Below are positions 1 to 11,231 of a stretch of 64,000 nucleotides of DNA, piece by piece. The stretch lies in contig JACEVL010006449.1 of the NCBI GenBank assembly GCA_020284085.1, positions 162,001-226,000 on the forward strand. The letters are read 5' to 3'. The stretch is from Aporrectodea caliginosa (lineage: Eukaryota > Annelida > Clitellata > Crassiclitellata > Lumbricidae). Below the pieces are notes generated by a model that did no database searches, was not told the origin of the DNA, and worked only from the letters and a program-made list of their open reading frames with translations. The translations under genes and the position numbers were made by a program. Each line of letters opens with the position of its first letter. Position 1 is the first letter of the stretch.

Positions 1-647
1 ATGCACAAACAACCAATAACACGTTAATCAGATGGATCAACGTTGAACCAATCACAAAGAAAGGGGCCATCTCAAAAGCAAATGGAGTGGCCTTGCTCAT
101 GATGGCACTATGAAACACATAAAAGAACTGCCTCATACAACAATCGGTGCAAATCCAATGAAGTAGTATGCTCATCTGAGAGAAAACTGAACTGCAAGGC
201 TTCAAACAGATGCTCTAAAACATAAGGTCTCAGTATATATAATTTTTATATAATATTATATAAAGACATGCTACAAAAATCCAAATATTACATTACATGC
301 ATTTTACCTAATCTAAAAATTTCAACTTTTTGTTGTTTACATCAGCACAAACTGTTAACAAAAACTCAAAATTTGTGTGGCCTTTGCCTTTATTCAGGCC
401 AATTTATCATTGTCTTACGTAAAAAATTGCAGTGAAATTAAAACAAAATTTCTTGTCTCTAGTTATGGCATGCAAGAGAGACTTCCAACAACACATACCT
501 AATAACAAATCCTTTTGAATAACTTACAAGTTCAACAAACAGAAGCGGAAAGCATCTGCAAAAAATCTCAAATCTGTGAGCCGCACAAAATAAAGTCTCA
601 TTCTACTAGGTTCATGATTACTTTAGGTCTGTTGTTTTACCCCGGCG

Positions 648-800
648 CTATATCAAATCAAGTCCGCAATAGCCAGGATGGTTGGTCAGTTTTAGTACCA
701 GGTCCGTATCCAAAGGTCAAGCCAGGAGATAACATGTTTATACGGTGGAAATGAAGTGAATGGAGAACACGGTGCTACGTCGACAATGAAAGAGAATTTA
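648..800 (+). repeat. Dispersed repeat, pair with 17134-17280
   Basis: GCTATATCAAATCAAGTC, GCCAGGAG and GACAATG-type segments are shared with 17134-17280. Family not identified. The rest of 1-990 shows no gene. Confidence 0.65.
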
Positions 801-989
801 TTTGGTGAGAGATCCTTCATCTGGAACAATCCCGATCAGTATGTAAACCATTGTCTCACGTAAAAACGCAAGACAATGGTTTTTCTTGCACAATGACGCG
901 TTTTAACTGATGTAGGTCATCAGTCCTAATGTTTCGTGAAATAGGTGTGTTGCATTCCATTTACTTCAAGCACAGTGGTAATCAAGCAG

Positions 990-1180
990 GATGTTTTAAT
1001 ACATGACACAAACAAACCGAGCTGTCAGCTTTGTCAAGTTCACTGAACTCTGCTTTTTTGCACAATGACTGCAAGCTAATATCAAAATGAAATGGGAACT
1101 TCATTGAGAGGATAGGAATTGACAAGTTTGCTTCAATATCATGTTCCATGCACAGTAGCAGATACATATAAAACTAGTGT
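990..1180. repeat. Direct duplication, copy 1 (other copy 2698-2885)
   Basis: About 185 bp including AACTCTGCTTTTTTGCACAA and CATGTTCCATGCACAGTAGC, nearly identical to 2698-2885. Function unknown. Confidence 0.85.
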
Positions 1181-1272
1181 ACCATCATTAAAACAAGTTT
1201 GTCTAGTACAGTATATGCTCTTTTAAACTGAGCACTGGCAACAGCAACCATAGGCGCCGTACAGGCATAGGC

Positions 1273-1303
1273 GAAGTACAGTTGCTGTCAGCAACTGTAC
1301 TTC
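1273..1303. repeat. 31-bp palindrome
   Basis: GAAGTACAGTTGCTG, one T, CAGCAACTGTACTTC: a perfect 15-bp inverted pair. Confidence 0.9.
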
Positions 1304-1991
1304 AACTGTTATAAACTTCTTAAGAACCTCTCACTGATGCTTGAAACTTGTAAATTTAATTAACAAATCTCAATCAAAATTAAGAATATACAATTGGATA
1401 ACAATTCTTAAACATAATGTCAACAGCAAAGCAATCTCAACAAATGTTAGTAATTTTACAACAGAACACATTATAGTGACAGATATGTTAAACAATTTAA
1501 GAGTACTATATTGAAATACCCTACTTTACATATGTTACACTTATATACACAGACATATCACAATCTAAGATTATACATACACTAATATTAACATAAAAAG
1601 TTCACTCCACGTTTATATATTACGCACAAACACGCAAACATGTATGCCTCAGTATAGTACAATAAAATTGTACTTCTAACAAATTTTAAAAACTATTAAC
1701 TCAAATACATACACTGTATCAGGATTATATAGCTGTAAAACATTCATGAAAATGTTTCTAAGTTGTAAATTATTAAAAAGCCACTAGTAAATGAACATGG
1801 GAGGTATGACGTACTGTAATTATGTAGAACTAGTGTCATATCTTGAAAGTTCTTCAATGAAAGCACTCTTCTAGGAATGCAGTCAAACACATTTATGGAG
1901 GCCTCATCAGTGGAAGGCAAGAAAGGGCATCAAACAATTTTTATGTTATTACAAGCCTCAGATAAGGGTACTATTTAACAGTTAAGATACA

Positions 1992-2066
1992 TAAGTAGTT
2001 ATCAATAGGCCGTTATTAATATCAGTTAGCCCCCCACATTAATAACGGCCTATTGATAACTACTTA
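1992..2066. repeat. Perfect 29-bp hairpin, 17-nt loop
   Basis: TAAGTAGTTATCAATAGGCC + GTTATTAAT pairs exactly with 2038-2066. The loop contains a run of six C. Confidence 0.9.
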
Positions 2067-2335
2067 CATATATATTATATAACTCACATACAAATGTATA
2101 CATTCATACTTATTATTATTATTTATTCGTAACTTCTATCAAGCCGGCATCCAATGCACAAAGGTATCAACCGAATGTATGCATATATAAATTGATTGAT
2201 TGATTGATAATTGTATGTATGTATGTATGTATGAGCACGCACGTTACCTACATATGCATACATACATACAAAACATTTTTCTGGGACTGAAACACGTGCA
2301 CCAATATCAGCTCTGTATAAATACACAACTCTGTA

Positions 2336-2345
2336 TATGTATATA

Positions 2346-2391
<46 letters not shown>
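2336..2391. repeat. (AT)n microsatellite
   Basis: About 27 AT units. Short GATT and ATGT runs precede it at 2190-2233. Confidence 0.9.
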
Positions 2392-2392
<1 letters not shown>

Positions 2393-2697
2393 TGGTCATA
2401 AAGTTGAATGATCTTTTCACCCAAAGAATCATACTGTTATATAACAGTAAATACAAAACAGAAAAACCTTATCTCACGAATTGCACAGATATACAAAAAC
2501 TGTAGATTTCATTTCGACTATATTAATTCTGATCTTTGTAAGTTTGCCACATAATTCTTCACCGTACGACAGCTCTTAGAATGGATTTCTGTAAAGCTCT
2601 CTCATTGAGCTCATAAACACCGTGACCTTGCACGCGTTACAAATTTAATTAATAATATAATAAATTTACCTGTTGAGGCAAATCCGTAAGTCCTACA

Positions 2698-2885
2698 CAA
2701 CCACAAACAAACCAAACTGTCAGCTTTGTCAAGTTCACTAAACTCTGTTTTTTGCACAATGACTGCAAGCTAATATCAAAATGAAATGGGTACTTCATTG
2801 AGAGGATAGGAATTGACAAGTTTGCTTGAATATCATGTTCCATGCACAGTAGCAGATGCAAATCAATCTAGTGTATCATCACTAA
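2698..2885. repeat. Direct duplication, copy 2
   Basis: See 990-1180. Differences are a few substitutions and a one-base deletion in the T run. Confidence 0.85.
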
Positions 2886-2939
2886 AACATATGACAAAGT
2901 ATTGTGTCTGAAAGCTTTGTTTCAACTAAATACATAAGA

Positions 2940-3215
2940 ATAAGAGCAGTCTCTTAAGCTAGCCCTGAGGCAGCCATGGGTACGAAGTATTAGTGACTTC
3001 ATTTTCTTAGCCTCGGCATACGAAGGCGGGTGGCCAGTCCTCTCCCTCGCCGTCTCATCTTCTCACCGACAGTGTATGGTCAGTGTACTCATTACAGCTG
3101 AGTTGGCTAGGGTGCAGATGGAGCAGAAATCTCAAACAAATTTCTGCCCTGGTGAAGATTTGAACCCCGACCTCTCGATTGACAGTCAGTCGACATAACC
3201 ATTATCGAGCTAAAT
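2940..3215 (-). mobile_element. tRNA-derived SINE, family A
   Basis: Read on the minus strand it has a tRNA-like head with box B GGTTCAAATCTTCACC, then CCAGGGCAGAAATTTG and CACTGTCGGTGAGAAGATGA. Box A is damaged here. Family name is mine. Confidence 0.75.
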
Positions 3216-3779
3216 ACATAACTATATGCATATATATACATATACATGTATATATAGACCATGAAGCAACAGCAAATTCAGGATTCCTTACATTTATAAA
3301 ATCAATCATCACACATTTTCCAATCAAACAGATTTGTAAGTTTCGCATGCCTACACCCATTTGAAGTACACTGCAATCTGCCTCACAAAACAAGCAGTCA
3401 TGTAGAATTTAGGTGAAAGTACTCTCAGATTCAAGAAGCCTAGAAACTACCAGGAACTGTGGCTGCAACATCCTACAAACATTCACTCGATCGGGACAAC
3501 CATTTAGCGCACTGACGAGTCACAAACAAGTGACAGCATCATCATCAGTGCAACAAGTGCAAACTCGAGACCTGGTAACAACACCTGTTTAATTGTTCTG
3601 GTTGAGACAGAGCATACTATACAAAAGCCTCCTATTCCGTTAGCTAAATATGCAGCTGTATGGCAGGCACACAGCTGTAGCAATCACATCTTCAGAGTTA
3701 TCGAGACAGGACAGTGACAACTCCACGGCTTTCATACGCAATGAATTCGTGAAAGCGAGATGCTGTCAGCATAGCGGAG

Positions 3780-3826
3780 TCAGCTAATTCTGATGGGCCA
3801 TGGTCGACTTCAAGCGATCGGCATCT
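3780..3826 (-). other. Possible alternative last Robo exon
   Basis: A T-rich tract ending in TTTGCAG forms a very good acceptor at 3827-3828, 1.6 kb beyond the last Robo exon. Entered in phase 1 it adds DADRLKSTMAHQN and stops. Entered in phase 2 it stays open for 41 residues. No known Robo ending matches either reading, so this is only a candidate. Confidence 0.25.
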
Positions 3827-4020
3827 GCAAATAAAATAAACAAACATTTATGAAATTAGGTAAATGATGAATGACACATTCTCCGGATAAAAATGCTAAA
3901 TACTCAAATAATTCTTTAGAAAAACAAAACTTCAAATGATAGTAGTATAAAATAACAGCTGCATAATAAATTTTTTGCAGTTTAAGTAAATGATTTTATT
4001 TTCTGTTCTGTTTTCAATCA

Positions 4021-4144
4021 AAGGTGCTCGATAGTGTAGTGGTTAGCATGCTGGACTGTCAAACCCCCCACCAGGACAGAAATTTGGTTCGAGGTTTCTG
4101 CACCTCTGTAACCCTAGCCAGAGAGACAATAGAGAGGAGGAAGA
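4021..4144 (+). mobile_element. tRNA-derived SINE head, family A
   Basis: CTCGATAGTGTAGTGGTTAG is the clearest box A of the family, followed by the GGTTCGAGGTTTCTG segment. The body is cut short by the MITE at 4145. Confidence 0.7.
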
Positions 4145-4446
4145 CAGGGTGGCCACAAGGTTATCCATGGCTTTCAATGACTTTTAAGACTTATTTTAGA
4201 TGAAAAAGGACCTACTTTCTCATTGTTTTATTGACATAATATTTATGAAAATTTAAAACTATGATTAGAAATACGTCAATGAATGATTTTTCCATTTTTC
4301 ATGACTTTCCATGACCTAGCTATTTTCAAATTCCATGACTTTCCAGGACTTTTTTAAAACACCTGTTTTTTCAGGTTTTCCAGGCCTTACATTTCTCTAA
4401 GTCTAATTCCATGACTTTCCAGGTTTCAGGATCCGTGGCAACCCTG
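4145..4446. mobile_element. MITE with CAGGGTTGCCAC ends
   Basis: CAGGGTGGCCAC at the left and GTGGCAACCCTG at the right. The body of ATGACTTTCCATGACCTAGC-type words matches 5026-5367. No target duplication found. hAT-type by terminal resemblance only. Confidence 0.7.
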
Positions 4447-5025
4447 AGAAGAGGAGCTAGAGAGAGACGAGGAAGAGGAACTGCTTAGATTAGATTCCTA
4501 CTAGCTTATGCCAACACAAGCATATTTAAAGCAACTGACGTCGCATACGTTACGAGTGTCGAAGGCCGTCACTGGATTACTGTGTGGTGAGACATCATAT
4601 TCCCCGTTGCCACTGGAAGGGGCGTTGGCAGACATCAGCTTCTGACCAGTGGCCACACGACTCGTTCCAGGACCATTCGGAAAACACGGCTTGTTGTAGA
4701 GTGGCAATTCCGTTTCTACTGGAACAAATCCCAAACAACTTCAATTCAATTCAATTTAATTTCAATTAAATTTTATCGTTCCCAACAGCAGCATAATAGT
4801 ACAACGCACAGAATGCATTTCATACTGCTACATGAAAAAAGACATGGGAAAAAAAATGACTACCGAGTACTCGTCTTTTATCGTCTACAATACTCACAAA
4901 TGTTTCTCACATTTCTATGACATCACTAACAAAAGCACAAGGCACTGAAGGCAGTATGTGATGGTACTAATCAGTGATTGTAGTAGGCTTCTGAACCTTA
5001 AAGTCCATGTTATAAGACCCCCCAT

Positions 5026-5367
5026 CAGGGTTGTCACAACTCACAGGGTCAATAAAACAGAAATCCATGACTTTCTGTGCCCTTTTCCCATGATTTTTAA
5101 GACTCATTTTAGACAAAAAAGGACCGACTTTCTAATAGCTTTATCGATGTAATATTTACCGAAATTTAGAAATATGATTAGAAATATGTCTATTAACGAT
5201 TTTTCCATTTTCCATGACTTTCCATGACCTAGCTAGTTTCAAATTCCACGACTATCCAGGACGGACTTTTTTTGGAAAACACCTGTTTTCCATGTTTTCC
5301 AGACCTTAAATTTGTCAAAGTCTAATTCCAGGACTTTTCAGGTTTTCCAGGATCCACGGCAACCCTG
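5026..5367. mobile_element. MITE with CAGGGTTGCCAC ends, second copy
   Basis: CAGGGTTGTCAC ... GGCAACCCTG with the same body as 4145-4446. It lies about 40 bp past the stop of the last Robo exon, thus in the 3' UTR or the downstream region. Confidence 0.7.
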
Positions 5368-5407
5368 CTAACATATTTTATCCTGCCCAAAACCATTCAC
5401 TTGAATT

Positions 5408-5688
5408 CTACGATGAAGCATTGACCGACTGACCCTGTTTCAGCGACTGCGACTTGGCCAAGCCGAGTGAAGGTCGAGCAATGGCTGTGGAGGCAGTTGG
5501 CTTTTCGTCGAGGCCAAAGTCGCTAGGTTGTGTCTTGTACTGGTTGACCTGTTGCTGGTCCCTGAGCTGACGGCGCCGTTCGGACTTAGGGTACGGTCTG
5601 TGTGGTACGTTCACTGAGCTGTAGTTGCTGTCAGTACTGTAGGGACTCGTACAGCGAGCACGCTGACGGTGCTTGCTCGCTTTCTTCA
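5408..5688 (-). CDS. robo: Robo last recognised coding exon
   Basis: It encodes VKKASKHRQRARCTSPYSTD, then SNYSSVNVPHRPYPKSERRR. TSPYSTDSN corresponds to the vertebrate TSPxSTDSN element. The acceptor is TTGTAACAG. Read through, it ends at TAG (5408-5410) after 92 further residues. A strong acceptor at 3827-3828 leaves open that a donor inside this exon (for example CAGG|GTCAGT near 5437) splices to another last exon. No CC3 polyproline is seen. Confidence 0.82.
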
Positions 5689-8600
5689 CTGTTACAAGAC
5701 AAAAGAAAGAACAATGTAATTGTAAGATATCTACTCAGAAGCGCTCTCTGCGCTAGCCTATATATGATTTTAAGTGTCATTACGAAAAAAATATTACATC
5801 AGTTAGCAAAACAATGTACAGTAAGCTAGAAGAGTCACCAGCGGCAGGCCCAGACACACAAGAGGAACCAACCAACAGATTCCCGTCGAAAGCTGATAGA
5901 TAGCATGAATGTTCAGAGTCTCTGTTATTATGTTTGTTTGCATGTAAGCATGTTTGTATGCATGTATGTCTGTATGCATGTTTGTATGTATGTATGTTTG
6001 AATGTATGCTTGTATCTATGCTTGTATGTAAGTTTGTATGGCTGTTTTTTGGTAGGCATGTTTATAGCTACGTTCATATGTACCCGTATGTTTGTACGTA
6101 TGTTTAACCACTCTGACATGCTAAGCTAACAGCATCGGGAGATACAACACCACTTCGTCCTAAGCAGAATGGCATATAACCCGGCAGCACCTAAATGATT
6201 CCACAACGAAAGTGTAAGTAAGTAAGTAAGTAAGAACCAATTGCTATTTGCACTTTGGTGTACAGACATCTTATAAACACAGTTAAAAAGTATAAAGTAT
6301 CCTGACAATAAACGTTTTTTCGCATTAAGTAAGTTAGTGACATGACCAGTGGCGTAACTAGGGGGATGCGGGGGCAAGAATGAAACAACACAAAATTTCT
6401 GATGACTTTTTTTTTTTTTTTTTTTCCTCTGCTCTAATCAGAATAACTTGTCAAATATCATTTTGCGCCCCCTTGCCCGTGCGCCCCCAGCATACAAAAG
6501 TTAAACAAGTCCACACTGTATCATGAAAGTGTAAGACAAGACCTTTCTCTCGATCTTTGGCACTGATGGAAGTCAGAGGAGGAGCATTAACAACAGTGAG
6601 ACCAGACATCTGAGCTGCCTTCGCCACAGCGCTCGCAAAGTCTAGTTTCGCCTGGAACGATCCGTCGCTGCTCGCCGCACTGCTCCGGATCGAACTGCAG
6701 TTTGTGTCGCTGTCGTGTGCCCCCTCGATCCACAGTGGAGCCGCAGGATCGATACCTAGTGGCACAAGAAAACAACATGATTGGAATCAATTCTGAAACA
6801 TAAAACTAACGCCTCTGGATATGAAAAGACATGTTAGTGTAAAACTTGTCTTTAAAGGCTGAGGTTAAAGTCTCAAAACCCTTGACAACAAAAATGCTTT
6901 CAAATTTAAAACAAAATAATTTAAGAGCATCGGCTTAGGTCTGGGGTGTCAACCCTTTTTAATGGCAGGCCAGTGGCAATATTTTCCAGCAAGTGGGGGA
7001 CCAGGGTTCGAAGGCACCTAAACAAAATGGAGTAGAGGTCTGGGAGGGCATCGATGAGCCCATTCCTGGAAAATTTTGGCAAAAACTAAATCTTAAATGC
7101 TGCATTTTTAGCATAAAAACAGTCAAATTAGGCTTAACAAATCTTAATTTTAATTTTCATTATCAGTTTGAAACACGAACATCACATAAAACTCATTAAG
7201 CCTTAAAAATTTGAACTTTTATTCTCAAATTGTGTAGACTTTAAGCAAGGCTATGCGGGCCAGAAAAACATTGTAAGCGAGCCAGCTCTTTGACACCCTG
7301 GCTTATGCCATTAGGTATGTTTCATTCACTTTCATACAAATATACATACATACAAACATACATACAAACATACATACGAACAGACACACATTCGTTTTGC
7401 AGTCACTGACCTGCCTCGAGTCCTTCCTCGTTGTCGCTGAAGCTATGTTGCGGGGACTGAGAGCTGCCCCGCGGACGTGGTTCGATAACTTCCAGGTAGC
7501 CATCAAGACCGTGACAGTCATGCATTCCGACTTCCGAGATGGGGGAGTCCGGTGACTTGGTTGCCGCTTCTCTGCTCTGTTTCACGTTCTGTAGCCTACG
7601 TAGAAAAAGACGACAATATAAGACCATCCATGCATTCATTTGCTCATCCATTCAATCATTGATTCATTCAATCTTTCACTCCCTTTGGATTATTAATATA
7701 ATCTGTCAAAACGACATTCAAACATACTTACAAACAAACATACAAACATACGTACAAACATAAAACACACACACACATACAAACATGCATACAAACACAA
7801 AACATGCATACAAACATACATACGAACATACAAAATACACATACAAACATTCATGCAAACACACAAAACATACATACAAACAAACAAACAAATATACAAA
7901 CATAAATACAAACATACATCCACACATACATACATACACACATCCACACACACATACATCCACACATACACACATCCATACAAACATACATGTACATCCA
8001 CACATATGAAGAAATTAGAATACGGCAAATCCATACCTTGATCTTGATACGCCTGGATCCCCTACAAGATTCGACAGTTCGCAGTCCATCATCGGATCTT
8101 CCGGAGCCGGCGAGGGAGGAGAATACTCGTGCGACATCATCATTCGGAAAGCAGGTACGGGCGCTCCCTCATTGTCACTGAAGTGCCTCTGGATTTCGTT
8201 ATCTCGAATCGGGACCAGCTTATACGCCCGGTTGGCGGTTGAAGGCCCGTACTCCGGTTCGCTCATCGCGTGGGGTGAGTAGACCCTCGTATTCTGCGAA
8301 GCGAGCTGGGACTCGACCACGTGGCGCGGTGGCATCGGCGCACAGTTCCTCGCGTCGCCTTCGTGCATGGAATGTCCGAGGGAGGAGCAGTTAATCCCTT
8401 GTGGGTCGTTTGAAGCGTAGGGCCTGGAGCGGTCTGGTTCCAGTGCCTGGCGACGCGGGTCGCGAGTGGTGTACGTCTTGCGTTGATCCATGTTCTGGGA
8501 TTTCATTTCGTTTTCCATGCAGCTGGCATATGAAGGTAGAGTCCCGGTGTCGATTGGCGGAGGGTGTTGCGGTGGCGGTGGCAAGAACAAGACTGGGTGT

Positions 8601-11142
8601 ATGGGATGTTGGTGTCCATACAGTCCGGTGTTATCTGTAACAGTAAATATAACTTAAAATCAGTCAGACTGTTTGGAATGGGCTCCCTCTGGAGTTGCAA
8701 CGCCTACTTAGGGATCTTTCTGACACATTTCTGAATGGCCTCCCCTTGACACTCTGTTTGCTTCCCATGGTCCACTCCATTCTAACCTCAAAACTGTCCT
8801 TAGCCGTGCTGGGGTCACTGCTGACTAGCAACCTTGAAGGGGTGCTATAGAAGTCTCTGTAGTGAATGAATGAATGTATATTTAAGATCTCTGTGTATGG
8901 ACTGTACTAGCCTGAGATGTTCAACCGGGTCCACATAGCCAATCCGCCCAGCCAGGAAGCCAACATTAAACCGCTATCCATTCAAAGTATCAAATGGGTG
9001 AAGTGGTGATGAACAATCTCCCTCGATCAATTCATTGACAAATGAGCAGGGTCGAGGCCATACGATTGCTATATGAAATAATATTAAATTTTATATTTGC
9101 ATCAGAAAGGTACTTACCAAGTGGTCCATATTCACTGATTGGGCTGTGTGCAAAATCGCAGGGTTCCAGCTGGTGGTAGAATCCGTCAGGCAACTGTCTC
9201 TCTACAACAATCAAACAAGATTATGGATGATCCTCAATTCACTGATGACTGATCATAGTTTGGAAGCAGGTCAAATTTTTGCTAAACTCGTCTGAATCAT
9301 TTAATGTATTTTAATTTCATTTACATTTCTTGGGCAAGAAATTACACCAGATACCAAAAATAATCCGAGAATTTATACAGTACCACTGTAACAGTGACAG
9401 AGGCAATGGTCACTGCTAAGCAAAGTCAGTGTGTAAACCAAATTCCATACTAAGTCAAGACAAGAGCCAAGAGAGAAATACAGAAGAAACAGAAGTAGCC
9501 AATGGAAGATTGAATGATTGCAGAGATATGAAGACCAAGCTGCTTGGAGACCATTTTGTTAGATTGTGGTTTCATTGTGCTAGGTCAGGAGCGCATCTGA
9601 CGAGAGCCTCTGTCTTGAAGTGGTGCTATATAAATTCACAATCACCATTACAATTACAATTAAATGAAAAGATCTGATGGAGAGCAGGCCTGAATTGAGA
9701 TTGCAGTGCTTTGACCCAGACTTCTGGATTTCGACTTTGAAAGACTGGTGTAAGAAGACTTTGCAAGTATTATACTTTTTATCAAGCATATTTATCGTAT
9801 CGTATCTTATCGTATTTAAATATTTGTAAAGCGCCTCTCGTAGGGTGAACCGTTCAGAAGCGCTCCCAGTGTGCTAAGCCCCGCGAAAATAAACAGGTTT
9901 TGAGAAAAGCGAAGGAAGAAGAGAGACTGCCAGAGAGAATTTTAGAGTGAACAGAAGGAGAAAGAGCAATCCAAAGAGAGGGACCAATTGAAGCAAAGGA
10001 ACGAGATATATATTTATATATGCACTCTACTGTCCAAACTGGCAGAGACAGCAAATTGCCAGTTGTGCATCATTTTTTGTCATTGGTGCCAGTCTGAACT
10101 CAATCATCAGATGGCAGTAGTCGTCTTGCACTTGCCTGCATTTCCACGGCCGTTTTCGTTGGAATCAGTGCTGGAGATATCGTGCTTGACTCCACTGTCA
10201 ATGGAGTTGCGGCCATCCTGTTGGATCATGTAGGAATGCTGTATCGGCTTAAAAGCGCTCTGATCGAGGCTTGTGCCACCGTTTGGCAGGAGGTTGGTGG
10301 TCGCGTAAGGAGTGGCATGGTGTGCCTTGTTGTAGAAGGTCTTGAGGCCAGCTGACGACTGCAGGCTCGGAACAGCAGTGGTGTTCATGTACTGAACTTC
10401 TTTGGTGCCTGAAATTACATGACGATTTAAATAAAAGTAATAATAATTTCTGTTTATTATTTCAAACTGACAAGTACGCAGTATGATTACAATTCATAGT
10501 ATGAACGGATGATCACAAGTTATTACAGAAGTCGAATTTAACTGTATGGCAGCCATGCAAGGCGCCCATCTGTTCTACTGCTCAATTTACCAATGCCATC
10601 TGGCGAATGAAAGGCTGAGTCTGTCTGCTCTTGGCGTCAGAGTGTTAACCATTCACTTAACCCCCCACCCACCCCCATAAACCCCCACAATACAATTATA
10701 CAACTGTATTTTCGTATTGCGCTCCTTCCAGTTCGTAAGTACATGCAACCATATGACAGAACAACCATGGCGCTGAGCAACTGTGAGTGAAGGACTTGCT
10801 CACGGTCTCACATTTGCCTCAGGCAAGGATTTGACACTATCCATGTTACAGACCGAGAGTCCTAAAAAATGTGCCACGCATTAATATGTTAGTTTTCACA
10901 CAGTTTACAAACCTCCGCTGCCACTGGCTTAACTTACTGCACATGGTGTCTTTCTGTGGTTGATAAGTCGGCTCCAACGCCTCATTCATTACCACTCCAT
11001 TCCTATTAATTAACATGCAGCAGTCTTATTATTCCCATGCAAATAATAATTATCATTACTCCTATCAAAACAATAGTTAGCAGAGATTTTATTCTTATTT
11101 TTAGACAGGCTGAAAATTAATAAATTACCGAAATTAATATAC

Positions 11143-11231
<89 letters not shown>

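Noticed and set aside
4021..4060. True tRNA gene
   Set aside because: The box A-like sequence belongs to a SINE; no full cloverleaf or acceptor stem can be formed.
8401..8640. Plus-strand frame opposite the Robo CC2 exon
   Set aside because: Shadow of the coding exon on the other strand.
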